A stretch of 64,000 bases of DNA. Source: Roseobacter sp. (GTDB lineage: Bacteria > Pseudomonadota > Alphaproteobacteria > Rhodobacterales > Rhodobacteraceae). The position numbers and the translations under genes are program-made. The notes under the pieces were generated by a model. The model ran no database searches. It was not told the origin of the DNA and was given only the letters and a program-made list of their open reading frames with translations. Below, in pieces: positions 18,260 through 27,996 of this stretch (positions within the stretch are counted from its first letter, which is position 1; each line of letters begins with the position of its first letter). The stretch is taken from positions 434,001 through 498,000 of the forward strand of contig JADFAE010000010.1 in NCBI GenBank assembly GCA_015665415.1. The letters are read 5' to 3'.

Positions 18260-18352
18260 TCCCTTAATTTTTGCGGGGTACAGGAACAGTAATTACATTT
18301 TTCCAATGGTCAAACCTTGGGTAGGCCTTATGTCAAACAGGCGAGGCTCGAC

Positions 18353-19984
18353 ATGTCCCAAATCACTATTTTCAAAGCAAAAAAAATCATCACCATGGAT
18401 CCAAACTGTCCCGAAGCCAGCCATGTGGCGATCAGGGACGGCAAAGTCCTGGCGGTCGGGGGTACGGATTGCGCCGAACCTTGGGGCGGGACTCAGTCTC
18501 GGGATGACCGGTTGCAGGATACTGTGCTGATGCCCGGTTTTGTCGAAGGCCACGCCCATATGATGGCGGGTGCGATGTGGCAATACGCCTATGCCGGCTA
18601 CCATGATCGCATCGATCCGGACGGCAAACTCTGGCCCGGGATGCAGGATATCGACGCCGTGATCTCCAGTCTGAAAACCCACGAGGCAGCCCTGCCCGCA
18701 GACACTCCATTGGTCGCCTGGGGTTTTGACCCGATTTTCCTGCCCAGTGCCCGCCTCAATCGGCATCACCTTGATCAGATCAGTCCAGATCGCCCCGTTG
18801 CGGTGATCTTCTCCAACTTTCACCTGATGTGCGTCAACAGCGCCGCCCTCGCCTTGGCGGGATATGGACCACAAACAGAGGCAGAAGGGGTGCTGAAAGA
18901 CAGCGCTGGCGCGCCAACCGGTGAGTTGCAGGAGATGGCTGCGATGTTCCCGGTGATGCGGCGCATGGGGGTGGATTTTCGCAGCCTGGCCCAACAGGAA
19001 AGCTCGATCCGCACCTATGGCAAAGTGGCCAAACGGGCTGGCGTTACCACCATCACCGACCTCTTTTCCACCATGGAACCCGAAGATTTGGAGGTTATGC
19101 TCAAGGTGACGGCTGAGCCGGGCTTCCCCCTGCGCATCGTGCCTGCCCAAGGGGCCATCGGGGCGACGCCCGAACAGATCGCGGCCAAGGCCAAGTCCAT
19201 GGCAGAACAATCTACCAACAAGCTCCGGCTTGGGGCGGTAAAACTGATGACCGATGGCTCCATCCAGGGCTGGACCGCACGGGTAAAATGGCCCGGCTAT
19301 GTCGGCGGCCATCCCAATGGTCTGTGGAACACAGCCCCGGCGCAGATTTATGAGCTCTGTGAGGTCATGCACCGCGAGGGGGTGCAGATGCATATCCATG
19401 TCAATGGCGACGAAGCAGCAGAAGTCTCCATTGCCGCGCTCGAGGCTGCGATGCGCAAAAATCCCTGGCCCGGGCACCGCCATGTGCTGCAGCATTGCCA
19501 GATGATGGGTGTTGATCAGTTTCAACGCTGCGCCGAACTGGGGATCTCCGCCAATATCTTTGCCAATCACATCTGGTATTTTGGCGACCAGCATGCCGCG
19601 CTCACCATCGGGGAAGAACGCGCCCAACGCATGGATGCCAGCCGCTCCGCCCTGGATGCGGGGGTCAATATCACCCTACATTCCGACGCCCCTGTCACAC
19701 CGCTGGCCCCCTTGTTTACCGCCTGGTGCGCGGTCAATCGACAGACCATGAGTGGTCGCATTTTGGGAGAGGCGCAGCGAATTTCAGTAATGGAAGCCCT
19801 GCATGCCATCACATTGGGAGCCGCGCATACGCTCAAGCTGGAGGCTGAAATCGGCAGTATCGAAGTTGGCAAGGAGGCGGATTTTGCAGTTCTGGGCGCG
19901 GACCCAACTGCAGTCGACCCCCTGGCGCTTAGGGATGTGCCGGTTCTTGGGACGGTCTCCGGGGGCGAGGTGCATCTGCTATGA
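18353..19984 (+). CDS. Metal-dependent amidohydrolase, YtcJ-like
   Basis: 543 residues from the ATG at 18353 with GAGG upstream. The frame opens at 18317, but that start has no site. Amidohydro_3 features: GFVEGHAHMM metal-binding motif near residue 60, HVNGDEA and HCQMMG in the middle, LHSDAPVTPL near the C-terminus, then GKEADFAVL of the small beta-domain. YtcJ-like enzymes hydrolyse amide or ester bonds with one or two metals. Substrate unknown. Its stop overlaps the start of the CobW gene (ATGA), so the two proteins are made together. Confidence 0.88.
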   Translation: MSQITIFKAKKIITMDPNCPEASHVAIRDGKVLAVGGTDCAEPWGGTQSRDDRLQDTVLMPGFVEGHAHMMAGAMWQYAYAGYHDRIDPDGKLWPGMQDIDAVISSLKTHEAALPADTPLVAWGFDPIFLPSARLNRHHLDQISPDRPVAVIFSNFHLMCVNSAALALAGYGPQTEAEGVLKDSAGAPTGELQEMAAMFPVMRRMGVDFRSLAQQESSIRTYGKVAKRAGVTTITDLFSTMEPEDLEVMLKVTAEPGFPLRIVPAQGAIGATPEQIAAKAKSMAEQSTNKLRLGAVKLMTDGSIQGWTARVKWPGYVGGHPNGLWNTAPAQIYELCEVMHREGVQMHIHVNGDEAAEVSIAALEAAMRKNPWPGHRHVLQHCQMMGVDQFQRCAELGISANIFANHIWYFGDQHAALTIGEERAQRMDASRSALDAGVNITLHSDAPVTPLAPLFTAWCAVNRQTMSGRILGEAQRISVMEALHAITLGAAHTLKLEAEIGSIEVGKEADFAVLGADPTAVDPLALRDVPVLGTVSGGEVHLL

Positions 19985-20880
19985 CCCGCCAAACGGCCTT
20001 GCCGATGACAGTGATCGGCGGCTACCTCGGGGCCGGTAAAACCACCCTGATCAATCAGCTGTTGGCCGCACCACATGGGCGGCGGCTGATGGTCATGGTC
20101 AATGATTTTGGTGCCATCAATATCGATGCCAAACTGTTGCAAAGCGCTGATGAAGACACGCTGACCCTGACCAATGGCTGCGTGTGTTGCACCATGGGGG
20201 CGGATCTGTTCATGGCCATCGGCGACGTGCTGGACCGCAGCCCCCGCCCCGACCATCTGATTGTCGAGGCCAGCGGCATTGCCGATCCACAAAAGATCGC
20301 AAATGCCGCCCTCACCGAACCCGATCTGAGTTATGGTGGCATCGTTTCTGTGGTGGATGCCAAAAATTTTGCCTCTCTGCAGGATGACCCGCAAATCGGG
20401 GCTCAGATTGAAAGTCAGATCACCTGCGCCGATCTTCTCTTGGTCAGCAAGACCAATGAGATCACAGCCGATCTGGCACAGCGTCTGGCAGCGCTGTCAC
20501 CGCGGGACCCACTTTTGGCCAAAGACAGCGCCACCTTTGCCGATCTGTTGCTGAGGGAGGTCCTGCCCCCTGATCTTGAGCCTGCCACAGCCAGCCCCTC
20601 GCACCCTGGGTATCTACGCTGGAGCCACACAAGCCGCGCGCCAATGACCGAAGCTGATCTGCGGGAACGGCTGCGCAACCGGCCACGGGCGCTTTATCGA
20701 ATCAAGGGCTTTGTTCAGGGCAACGCCGGTCGGGGTTGGCTGTTGCATTGCGTCGGACGCCAGGTCTCTCTGGAGCCCATTGCGCAGGACTCCGGGACTA
20801 GACTTGTCGGGATTGGTCTTGCAACTCAGATCTCTGCCAAGACCTGCGAGGCCTGGTGGCCCAGCGCGCCTTCCAACTGA
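19981..20880 (+). CDS. CobW/COG0523 family GTPase, putative metallochaperone
   Basis: 299 residues. P-loop GGYLGAGKTT near the start, the family hallmark NGCVCC metal-binding motif at about residue 61, a Walker B-like LIVEASGIADP, and SKTNE as the base-recognition element (usually NK.D). A CobW_C domain follows, ending near SLEPIAQDSGTRLVGIG. These GTPases deliver zinc or another metal to a client enzyme. The 4-base overlap with the amidohydrolase gene strongly suggests that enzyme is the client. Confidence 0.88.
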   Translation: MTRQTALPMTVIGGYLGAGKTTLINQLLAAPHGRRLMVMVNDFGAINIDAKLLQSADEDTLTLTNGCVCCTMGADLFMAIGDVLDRSPRPDHLIVEASGIADPQKIANAALTEPDLSYGGIVSVVDAKNFASLQDDPQIGAQIESQITCADLLLVSKTNEITADLAQRLAALSPRDPLLAKDSATFADLLLREVLPPDLEPATASPSHPGYLRWSHTSRAPMTEADLRERLRNRPRALYRIKGFVQGNAGRGWLLHCVGRQVSLEPIAQDSGTRLVGIGLATQISAKTCEAWWPSAPSN

Positions 20881-20938
20881 CATAGCCCCCAATCGACACG
20901 ACCGCCCCTACTCGAGGCAACGCTGATCAGGCGCGGCT

Positions 20939-21571
20939 TCACGGCTCCAGCGGCAGGCCTATGATGGCCCCGACGGATTCAAGCCCGATACGCGACAACT
21001 CACCCGGCGCAAAGGCCTCTGGCAGGGCACCGCCCTCCATCCACAATCCGTCAATCAAGGCATTGCAGGCGGTGGCAAATTGATTGAGCCGCGCCGGGCT
21101 GGCGGCAATCCCCGCCTCTTCCAAAGCCTCCCGAATCAACCGTTCCAACCGATCCCGAAAGTCGAGATAGGTCTTTTCGTGTGTCGCCTTCATCCCGGCG
21201 TCATGTTGCACCTTGTTCAAAAATCCGGCCCACAAGGCAATCGAGCGCGGATCCACCACTGGCGGTGTCAGCGAGGAATGCACCAGCACCCGCAACCGAT
21301 CTCGCGCGGACCCCGGATCCATGGTTGCAGGCGCAAAAGTAAGATCGCTCATCTGCGTCATATGATGATCATAGGCCGCGCTGATCAGCTCTTCTTTTGA
21401 CGAAAAATAATGTCTTATCAGCCCCTGGGTCACGTCAGCCCGCTCTGCAATGCCGCGCACCGTGGCACCGCGCACGCCTTTTTCCGCCACCAGTTCGAGG
21501 GTGGCCTGGATCAGGGCAAGTTTGCGCTGCTCAGCGCCTTCGCGGGTAAATTTTCGGCGTTCTTCGCTCAT
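20939..21571 (-). CDS. TetR family regulator, BetI-like
   Basis: 210 residues from the ATG at 21569-21571 with GAAGGGA upstream. The longer frame to 21643 would enter the promoter. HTH at about 25-50 (GATVRGIAERADVTQGLIRHYFSSKEEL), the BetI-type variant of the TetR HTH. The C-terminal ligand domain is all helical. It is divergent from an amino-acid ABC operon and probably represses it until the solute or a metabolite binds. Confidence 0.9.
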   Translation of the reverse strand: MSEERRKFTREGAEQRKLALIQATLELVAEKGVRGATVRGIAERADVTQGLIRHYFSSKEELISAAYDHHMTQMSDLTFAPATMDPGSARDRLRVLVHSSLTPPVVDPRSIALWAGFLNKVQHDAGMKATHEKTYLDFRDRLERLIREALEEAGIAASPARLNQFATACNALIDGLWMEGGALPEAFAPGELSRIGLESVGAIIGLPLEP

Positions 21572-21699
21572 CTTTCGTCCCTTCACTGCCCAATCCCCGG
21601 GCGGATCCTTGGCCTGATCTCTGTCACTGCGGTAATTATACACTTGAATAATTAATACGCATCGGCCTTACTACCTGCAATAACGGAGGAAGCCCCAAG

Positions 21700-22509
21700 A
21701 TGCCAAGCGCAGCTCTCGCAGACCAAGCCCCCCCGACCGCCCAGGCCACAGCCACCCAGCGTGCTGCGGTACAGGTCGAGGATCTGCACAAATCCTTTGG
21801 CAATCTCGAAGTTCTGAAAGGGGTCTCCCTAACGGCTAAACAAGGCGATGTTGTCGCCATCATCGGCGGCAGCGGTTCTGGTAAATCCACCATGCTGCGC
21901 TGCATCAACTTTCTCGAGACACCCAGTGCTGGCAAAATCATCATCGACGGTGAAGAGATCGAGATGCGCGCCGATGGCAGCCCGGCCAACCGCCGCCAGA
22001 TCGAACGTATCCGCACCCGGCTGGCCATGGTGTTTCAGTCCTTCAATCTTTGGTCGCACCGCACCCTGTTGGAAAACGTCATCGAAGTGCCTGTGCATGT
22101 GCTCAAGCAGCCCCGCGCCGAGGCCATTGCAAAGGCCCGCAAGCTGTTGGTCCGGGTTGGCCTGGCAGACAAGGAAGAGGCCTTTCCCGCGTTTCTCTCA
22201 GGTGGCCAGCAACAGCGCGCCGCCATTGCCCGGGCTCTGGCGGTGGATCCGGGCGTGATGCTGTTTGACGAACCCACCAGCGCGCTCGACCCCGAATTGG
22301 TGGGCGAGGTCCTCACCGTGATCCGGGATCTGGCAGCCGAGGGTCGCACCATGCTTTTGGTCACCCACGAGATGCGCTTTGCCCGCGAGGTCGCGGACCA
22401 TGTTGTCTATCTTTATCAGGGGCGGATCGAAGAACAGGGTCCCCCCGCAGAGGTCTTTGGCAATCCGAAATCAGAGCGATTGCAACAATTTCTCAAATCC
22501 GTCTCATAA
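21700..22509 (+). CDS. Polar amino-acid ABC transporter ATPase
   Basis: 269 residues, ATG with CGGAGGAAG upstream. Walker A GGSGSGKST, signature FLSGGQQQRAAIARAL, Walker B VMLFDEPTSALDPE and the switch His in LLVTHEMRFA. The MFQSFNLWSHRTLLENV segment is characteristic of HisP/GlnQ/OccP ATPases. First gene of an ATPase, binding protein, permease, permease operon, the order often seen for basic amino acids and opines. Confidence 0.93.
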   Translation: MPSAALADQAPPTAQATATQRAAVQVEDLHKSFGNLEVLKGVSLTAKQGDVVAIIGGSGSGKSTMLRCINFLETPSAGKIIIDGEEIEMRADGSPANRRQIERIRTRLAMVFQSFNLWSHRTLLENVIEVPVHVLKQPRAEAIAKARKLLVRVGLADKEEAFPAFLSGGQQQRAAIARALAVDPGVMLFDEPTSALDPELVGEVLTVIRDLAAEGRTMLLVTHEMRFAREVADHVVYLYQGRIEEQGPPAEVFGNPKSERLQQFLKSVS

Positions 22510-22573
22510 CCATAACCACCAAGATCGGGGTCAACCCGGTCAAAGCCAACAAAACAAAACTGGGAGAACAAAC

Positions 22574-23338
22574 ATGACATTGAAAACCATTCTGGCTGCA
22601 GGCCTGACCCTTGCCAGCCTCACCGCCGGTGCAGCGCAGGCAGACCAGGTCAAGATCGGCATTGCAGCCGAGCCCTACCCGCCCTTTGCATCCCTGGATG
22701 CCTCTGGAACCTGGGTCGGCTGGGAAATTGAAGTCATCGATGCGGTCTGCGCAGCGGCGGAGCTCGACTGCGTGCTGACCCCCGTCGCCTGGGATGGCAT
22801 CATCCCCTCGCTGACCGGACAGCAGATCGACGCCATCATGGCCTCGATGTCGATCACCGAAGAGCGCCTGAAGACCATCGATTTTTCGGACCCCTACTAC
22901 AACACCCCTGCCGTGATCGCAGCGGACAAGGCCATGGATATCGCCCCCACACCTGAGGGTCTGGCCGGCAAGATCATCGGCATTCAGGCTTCGACCATTC
23001 ACCAGGCCTATGCGCAGGCCTATTTCAAGGATTCCGAACTTCGCGTCTATCAAACCCAGGATGAAGCCAACCAGGATCTCTTTGCCGGTCGCATTGACGC
23101 CACCCAGGCTGACAGCATTGCCTTGGCAGATTTTGTTGGCACCGATGCCGGCGCCTGCTGCGAAATCAAGGGCAGCGTTGCCGACGACCCGGAAATTCTT
23201 GGCCGGGGTGCCGGTGCAGGTGTGCGCAAAGGTGACGATGCCCTGCGTGAAGCGATCAACATGGGAATTGCCAAGATCCTAGAGGATGGCACCCACGCCG
23301 AAATCACCTCGCGCTACTTCTCTGCCAGCATCTACTAA
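22574..23338 (+). CDS. Amino-acid ABC transporter solute-binding protein
   Basis: 254 residues from the ATG at 22574 with GGGAGAACA upstream. Signal peptide MTLKTILAAGLTLASLTAGAAQA. Family 3 fold: KIGIAAEPYPPFASLDASG, WDGIIPSLTGQQIDAIMASMSIT, and FSDPYY, all typical of Lys/Arg/ornithine/His or opine binding proteins. A Cys-Cys pair (GACCEI) in the second lobe is not usual. The exact ligand is uncertain. Confidence 0.92.
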   Translation: MTLKTILAAGLTLASLTAGAAQADQVKIGIAAEPYPPFASLDASGTWVGWEIEVIDAVCAAAELDCVLTPVAWDGIIPSLTGQQIDAIMASMSITEERLKTIDFSDPYYNTPAVIAADKAMDIAPTPEGLAGKIIGIQASTIHQAYAQAYFKDSELRVYQTQDEANQDLFAGRIDATQADSIALADFVGTDAGACCEIKGSVADDPEILGRGAGAGVRKGDDALREAINMGIAKILEDGTHAEITSRYFSASIY

Positions 23339-23350
23339 GGCACTGGCGCG

Positions 23351-24100
23351 ATGATTATCCTCGAATGGCTTGGATTGGCCGAAAGCGCAGCCTTGCTGTC
23401 GCTCTCGGCTCCCGGCTGGGGCAGCAATCTTTTGCGCGGCCTCGCCAATTCCCTGCAAATCGCCTTTGGCGCCTTTGGCATGGGGTTGATAATCGGGCTT
23501 TTCGGGGCCTATGGGAAACTCTATGGCGGGCCGGTCCTGCGGGATCTGCTCGCCATATATACAACTGTTATCCGGGCCGTACCCGAGCTGGTTTTGATCC
23601 TGATCCTGTACTATGTCGGCACCGATCTGATCAACAAGGCCGCCGCCCTGATGGGCTATGGCCGGGTTGAGATCAGTGGCGTAGTGGCCGGGATCTGGGT
23701 GCTGGGCATTGTTCAGGGTGCCTATGCCACCGAAGTCCTGCGCGGGGCCATTCTGGCGGTCCCGCCCGGTCAGATCGAAGCGGCCCGCGCCTATGGCATG
23801 CCCGCCTTGATGACCATGCGCCGGGTCACCATTCCGGCGATGATGGCCTTTGCCACGCCGGGGCTGGCCAATCTCTGGCTGATTGCCACCAAGGATACCG
23901 CGCTATTGGCCGTGGTTGGATTTAACGAACTGACGCTGGAGACCAAACAGGCCGCCAGCAGTACCCGCGCCTATTTCACCTTCTTCCTTGCCGCCGGTGG
24001 GCTTTATCTGATGGTCACGCTCTGCTCTGGCGCTGTCTTTGCCCGGATCGAGAAATGGGCCCGTCGCGGCCAGCCATCACTGCGGGAGGGGCGCTCATGA
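23351..24100 (+). CDS. Amino-acid ABC transporter permease 1 (HisQ-like)
   Basis: 249 residues. HisM/HisQ family core: GLANSLQIAFGAF at the first membrane segment, YTTVIRAVPELVLILILYY, and the EAA loop EAARAYGMPALMTMRRVTIPAM. About five membrane helices. It starts 12 bases after the binding-protein gene and ends overlapping the next permease gene. Confidence 0.92.
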   Translation: MIILEWLGLAESAALLSLSAPGWGSNLLRGLANSLQIAFGAFGMGLIIGLFGAYGKLYGGPVLRDLLAIYTTVIRAVPELVLILILYYVGTDLINKAAALMGYGRVEISGVVAGIWVLGIVQGAYATEVLRGAILAVPPGQIEAARAYGMPALMTMRRVTIPAMMAFATPGLANLWLIATKDTALLAVVGFNELTLETKQAASSTRAYFTFFLAAGGLYLMVTLCSGAVFARIEKWARRGQPSLREGRS

Positions 24101-24873
24101 CGACGGTAAAATCCCTAATGCAGCCCCATCGTATCGTGATGATGGCGCTCTTTGCCGCGTTTGTGCTGTGGTGTGCGCTGTCGATGCGCTGGGACTGGAT
24201 CCCCAAATATGCTCCGCTGGCGCTTGAGGGGCTCTGGACCACGCTCTGGATCCTGGTAGTCACCACGGTACTGGGCTTTTTGCTGGCAATCCCCCTGGGT
24301 CTCGCTCAGGCGATCGGTCCCTGGTATCTGTCCGCCCCGGCCCGACTGTTCTGCACCGTCATCCGCGGCACGCCGCTGCTGTTGCAAATCTGGCTGTTGT
24401 ACTACGGGCTCGGCTCGCTGTTTCCACAATTCCCCTGGATCCGCTCCTCAGAGCTGTGGCCCTATCTGCGCCAGGCTTGGCCCTATGCGGTCATGGCGCT
24501 GACGCTGTCTTATGCAGGATATGAGGGCGAAGTCATGCGTGGTGCCTTTTCCGGGGTTGCCAAGGGCCAGCTGGAGGCGGCCAAGAGCTTTGGCATGCCG
24601 CGCTTTACCATGTTCCGCCGCATCTGGTTGCCCCAGGCCATCCGCAATGTGCTGCCGACCCTGGGCGGTGAGACCATCCTGCAGCTGAAGGCCACGCCGC
24701 TGGTGGCCACCATCACCGTCGTCGAGATCTATGCGGTCTCTTCACGTGTGCGGGCGGACACGTTCATCGTCTATGAGCCGCTATTGCTGCTGGCACTGGC
24801 CTATATGATCATTGCCGGATTGATCGGACTGGCGTTCAAACGCTTTGAAAATCAGGGGCCGGGACGGCGCTGA
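24097..24873 (+). CDS. Amino-acid ABC transporter permease 2 (HisM-like)
   Basis: 258 residues from the ATG at 24097, which overlaps the previous stop (ATGA). Core with GLWTTLWILVVTTVLGFLLA, VIRGTPLLLQIWLLYYGLG and the EAA loop EAAKSFGMPRFTMFRRIWLPQAI. Forms the membrane channel with permease 1. Last gene of the operon. A decayed gene on the other strand begins within 250 bases. Confidence 0.92.
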   Translation: MTTVKSLMQPHRIVMMALFAAFVLWCALSMRWDWIPKYAPLALEGLWTTLWILVVTTVLGFLLAIPLGLAQAIGPWYLSAPARLFCTVIRGTPLLLQIWLLYYGLGSLFPQFPWIRSSELWPYLRQAWPYAVMALTLSYAGYEGEVMRGAFSGVAKGQLEAAKSFGMPRFTMFRRIWLPQAIRNVLPTLGGETILQLKATPLVATITVVEIYAVSSRVRADTFIVYEPLLLLALAYMIIAGLIGLAFKRFENQGPGRR

Positions 24874-25056
24874 CCGCCTGGGCCTCGTGCAGCAAGGCCC
24901 CGAGCAGCCGCATCCAGTGCCGTCAAGGATCCCGCCGTCGGCCCCTTGGCCTTGCCGCCCTGGATGATCCACAACAAGAGACCGCCATCTGCCAGATAGA
25001 TCGCCCTCAGTCCAACCGCCTGCAATTCCTTGTCAAAACCCCCGGTCAGGCGCACC

Positions 25057-25400
25057 GTCGGGGCGGCAAGACTACCACCGCCTCCCCGTTTTGAAATGCT
25101 CCTTGCGGATCAGATCGATCCGGCCAGAAGACTGCTCTCCAGCTCGGAAACCATCTGGATTTCCTCTATGCTGTCAGCCCCGGGGAGGCCCTCGCCCTCG
25201 CCGACATAACCGATGTTGGCGACCACATCTTCACTTGCCAGAACACCGGAACAGCCCAGGTGTTCGGCGGTCTTCACCACCAGTTTATTGACATTTTCTT
25301 CCTGCTTGGTCTTGGGCGTAGGCAGACGATCCATGCGCTCAAGCAGGATTGGCAGATGCGCAGCACCAAAGCGACAAACCGGGATGATCCGCCCCTGCAA
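25057..25400 (-). pseudogene. Remnant of a D-cysteine desulfhydrase / ACC deaminase-family gene
   Basis: The minus-strand frame from 25400 starts like the N-terminus of this PLP family ([19 protein letters not shown]). After about 40 residues it jumps straight into the C-terminal part ([13 protein letters not shown], then [20 protein letters not shown]). The catalytic middle, with the PLP Lys and most of the fold, is missing. After [11 protein letters not shown] the frame stops. The expected continuation [14 protein letters not shown] follows in another frame, so there is also a frameshift. This is an internally deleted, frameshifted relic. It directly follows the DMGDH-like gene stop. The 24874-25056 stretch before it holds no clear gene. 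Confidence 0.7.
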
Positions 25401-25402
25401 TG

Positions 25403-27838
25403 TTACGCACGCATCCGGGAAAAACCGGGATCATAGACGCAAGTGGCGATCACCTCAGCGGCCGTTGGCACCCCGCAGGCGTCGAGAACCATCTGTTGAC
25501 CTGGAGCCGCAAAAGCCGGATCGACAAAGGCATAGGCTAGGTTCTTGCCGACGCGGTGCCCCCAATCACCAGAGGTCACGGTGCCAATGACTTCTCCACC
25601 CTGCATCAATGAGGCGCCGGGATGGGCCGGAGACCTGGTGCAGTTGATCTCGAGGGTGACTAGGCGTTTGCGTATCCCGGTGGCACTACGCGCCTGTAGA
25701 GCCGCCTTGCCAATGAAATCACCCTTGTCCATTTTGACAAAGCGTTCCAACCCGGTTTCAAAAGGGTCGAACTCAGTCAGCAGATCCGCCTTCCAATGCA
25801 AAAACCCCTTTTCCATGCGCATGCTGTCCACCGCACGGGCACCAAAGAGCTTCAGCCCATGAGCCTTTCCTGCTTCCCGTAGTGCCAGATAGGCGGCATA
25901 GAGAGAGGCATTGGGGACGTGAATTTCATAGGCCAACTCGCCTGAAAAGCTGACCCCCAGCACCGTCACCGGGGCGTAGCCGATGTGGCTTTCGCGTACA
26001 GAGAGCCAGGGGAAGCCCTGCGCCGACCAGTTGCCACGGGCGCAGGCCGATAGCACTGCGCGGGCCTTGGGGCCGGCCAGAACCAGGCTGGTCTGATCAT
26101 TGGTCAGGCTCTTGATCTGCACATCCTCACCTACGCCGATATGCGCCTGCAACCAATCCATATCATGCAATTCAGAGGCCGCCGCCGAACCGTACCAGAT
26201 ACGTGCGGGGCCGCGATCCGACGCGGGCAGGTTGGCAAGCGTGGCCTCGCCCTTGATCCTGCCATGGTGGTTCAACAGATAGCCCAGACCGGCGCGCCCG
26301 GCTTTGCGCGGGATGCGGCCACAGAACATCCGGTCCAGAAAATCAGCGGCATTTGCGCCGGTGATCTCCAGCCGATTAAAGCCATTGACCTCGGTCAGGC
26401 CGACATTCTCTTGCACATTCTTGACCTCGGCACCAACCAGATCAAAGGTCTCATCAAAATCAAAACTGAGGGATGGCTGAAAATCGACGCTGGGTTTGAT
26501 GTAATCGACCCGCTCCCAACCGTTGATCACGGTAAACTCTGCCCCCTCCGCGGCCATAACGGGCGTCAGCGAAGTGGTTCGGGCATTGCGCCCGGCGGGG
26601 CGGTGTTCATGCGGGAAGTGAAAGCGGAATTCATTTTGGTAGTCTTCGATCGCTTTCAACGCCGTCAGCTCGACATTTGCATGCGGTCCAAAGCGGCGTG
26701 GATCGATGCACCAGGTGTCATATTCTGCCTCGCCATGCACGATCTGCTGCGCCAACAGCCAGCCATGACCACCGCCCTCACCCAGCCCAGCACGCAAGCC
26801 AATGATGCAATAAGCGTTGCGCTTTCCCGGGATCGGCCCCACCAGTGGTGCGCCGTCAATGGTATAGGTGATCGGCCCGTTGACGATTGAACGGATGCCG
26901 GTCTCTTGCAATGCAGGCATGCGCTCAAACGCGCCTTCCAGCACGTCCATCACCCGCTCCAGATCATCAGGGCACAGAGCGTTGACAAAATTTGGATCGA
27001 TCCCGTCCATCCCCCAGGTCTTGCAATCCTGTTCATAGAACCCGACCAGAAGCCCGCCTTTTTCCTGGCGGCAGTAGTAGTCTGAGATCGGGCAACGCAG
27101 CAGCGGCATACGGTGACCGGCCTCGGCAATGGCCGCGATATCCTCGGTGAGGAAATACTGATGCTCCATCGAGGCCACAGGATGCTGCACCCCCATCATC
27201 GCGGCGACTTCATTGACCCGATAGCCGCAGGCATTGATCACGATATCGCAGTCGATTTTTCCCTTGCTGGTTTCGACGGTCCAGGTGTCGTCCCGATGCT
27301 GGGTCAGGCCGGTCACAGGCGTGTTGCGATAGACCTCAGCCCCGGCCTGGCGTGCATGATAGGCCAAGGCCTGACAGAGCTGCGCCGGATCGATATCACC
27401 GTCCAGCGGATCCCAGAGCCCGCCCAGCAAATTCGTGGTCGAAATCAGGGGATGGCGTCGCGCGCATTCCGCGGCATCGATCACTTCGAACTCCACCCCC
27501 ATGCCGCGCGCCATCGAAGTAAAATGACGATAGCCCTGCATCTGTGCAGGCGTATTGGCCAGGCGAATGCCACCATCGGCGTGGTGGTAGTTGATCGGAT
27601 AGGCCGGATCCTCAGAAAGCTTTTTATAGAGGCCTATGGAATGGCTCTTCAGGCCGACCATGGTCTGGTTCATGCCAAAGTTGGTGACCTGCGCCGCCGA
27701 ATGCCATGTGGTGCCACTGGTCAGCTCATCACGCTCCACCAGCACCACATCCGACCAGCCTTCCTGGGTCAGATGATAGAGCGCCGAGCAGCCCGCGATG
27801 CCGCCGCCAATCACTACTGCTTTGGTTCGTGTTTTCAT
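25403..27838 (-). CDS. Dimethylglycine/sarcosine dehydrogenase-like FAD enzyme with GcvT domains
   Basis: 811 residues from the ATG at 27836-27838 with GGGAG upstream. FAD-binding [16 protein letters not shown] at the N-terminus. The flavin-linking His in [13 protein letters not shown] matches covalent-FAD dimethylglycine dehydrogenases. An FAO_M-type bridge follows, then a folate-binding GcvT domain from about residue 430 and GcvT_C at the end. The family demethylates dimethylglycine or sarcosine, passing the methyl as a one-carbon unit to tetrahydrofolate. The substrate is not fixed by sequence. The nearby LysR gene is on the same strand upstream. Confidence 0.88.
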   Translation of the reverse strand: MKTRTKAVVIGGGIAGCSALYHLTQEGWSDVVLVERDELTSGTTWHSAAQVTNFGMNQTMVGLKSHSIGLYKKLSEDPAYPINYHHADGGIRLANTPAQMQGYRHFTSMARGMGVEFEVIDAAECARRHPLISTTNLLGGLWDPLDGDIDPAQLCQALAYHARQAGAEVYRNTPVTGLTQHRDDTWTVETSKGKIDCDIVINACGYRVNEVAAMMGVQHPVASMEHQYFLTEDIAAIAEAGHRMPLLRCPISDYYCRQEKGGLLVGFYEQDCKTWGMDGIDPNFVNALCPDDLERVMDVLEGAFERMPALQETGIRSIVNGPITYTIDGAPLVGPIPGKRNAYCIIGLRAGLGEGGGHGWLLAQQIVHGEAEYDTWCIDPRRFGPHANVELTALKAIEDYQNEFRFHFPHEHRPAGRNARTTSLTPVMAAEGAEFTVINGWERVDYIKPSVDFQPSLSFDFDETFDLVGAEVKNVQENVGLTEVNGFNRLEITGANAADFLDRMFCGRIPRKAGRAGLGYLLNHHGRIKGEATLANLPASDRGPARIWYGSAAASELHDMDWLQAHIGVGEDVQIKSLTNDQTSLVLAGPKARAVLSACARGNWSAQGFPWLSVRESHIGYAPVTVLGVSFSGELAYEIHVPNASLYAAYLALREAGKAHGLKLFGARAVDSMRMEKGFLHWKADLLTEFDPFETGLERFVKMDKGDFIGKAALQARSATGIRKRLVTLEINCTRSPAHPGASLMQGGEVIGTVTSGDWGHRVGKNLAYAFVDPAFAAPGQQMVLDACGVPTAAEVIATCVYDPGFSRMRA

Positions 27839-27996
27839 GACTGATGCTCCCGGAAGGTCTCCCATGAGATCAGTCGTCTTATGTCCATCGGGTCAAGCGG
27901 GCGCGATGCGATTGTGGAAAAGCCGAAACAAACCTACGAATTGCTGCGACTTTCCCGAATATGAAAAATCCTCCCCTGCCCATGCCCGATCCGCGC

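Noticed and set aside
24852-25055. Minus-strand frame after the decayed PLP gene
   Set aside because: Runs antisense into the permease gene and shows no clear continuation of the relic.
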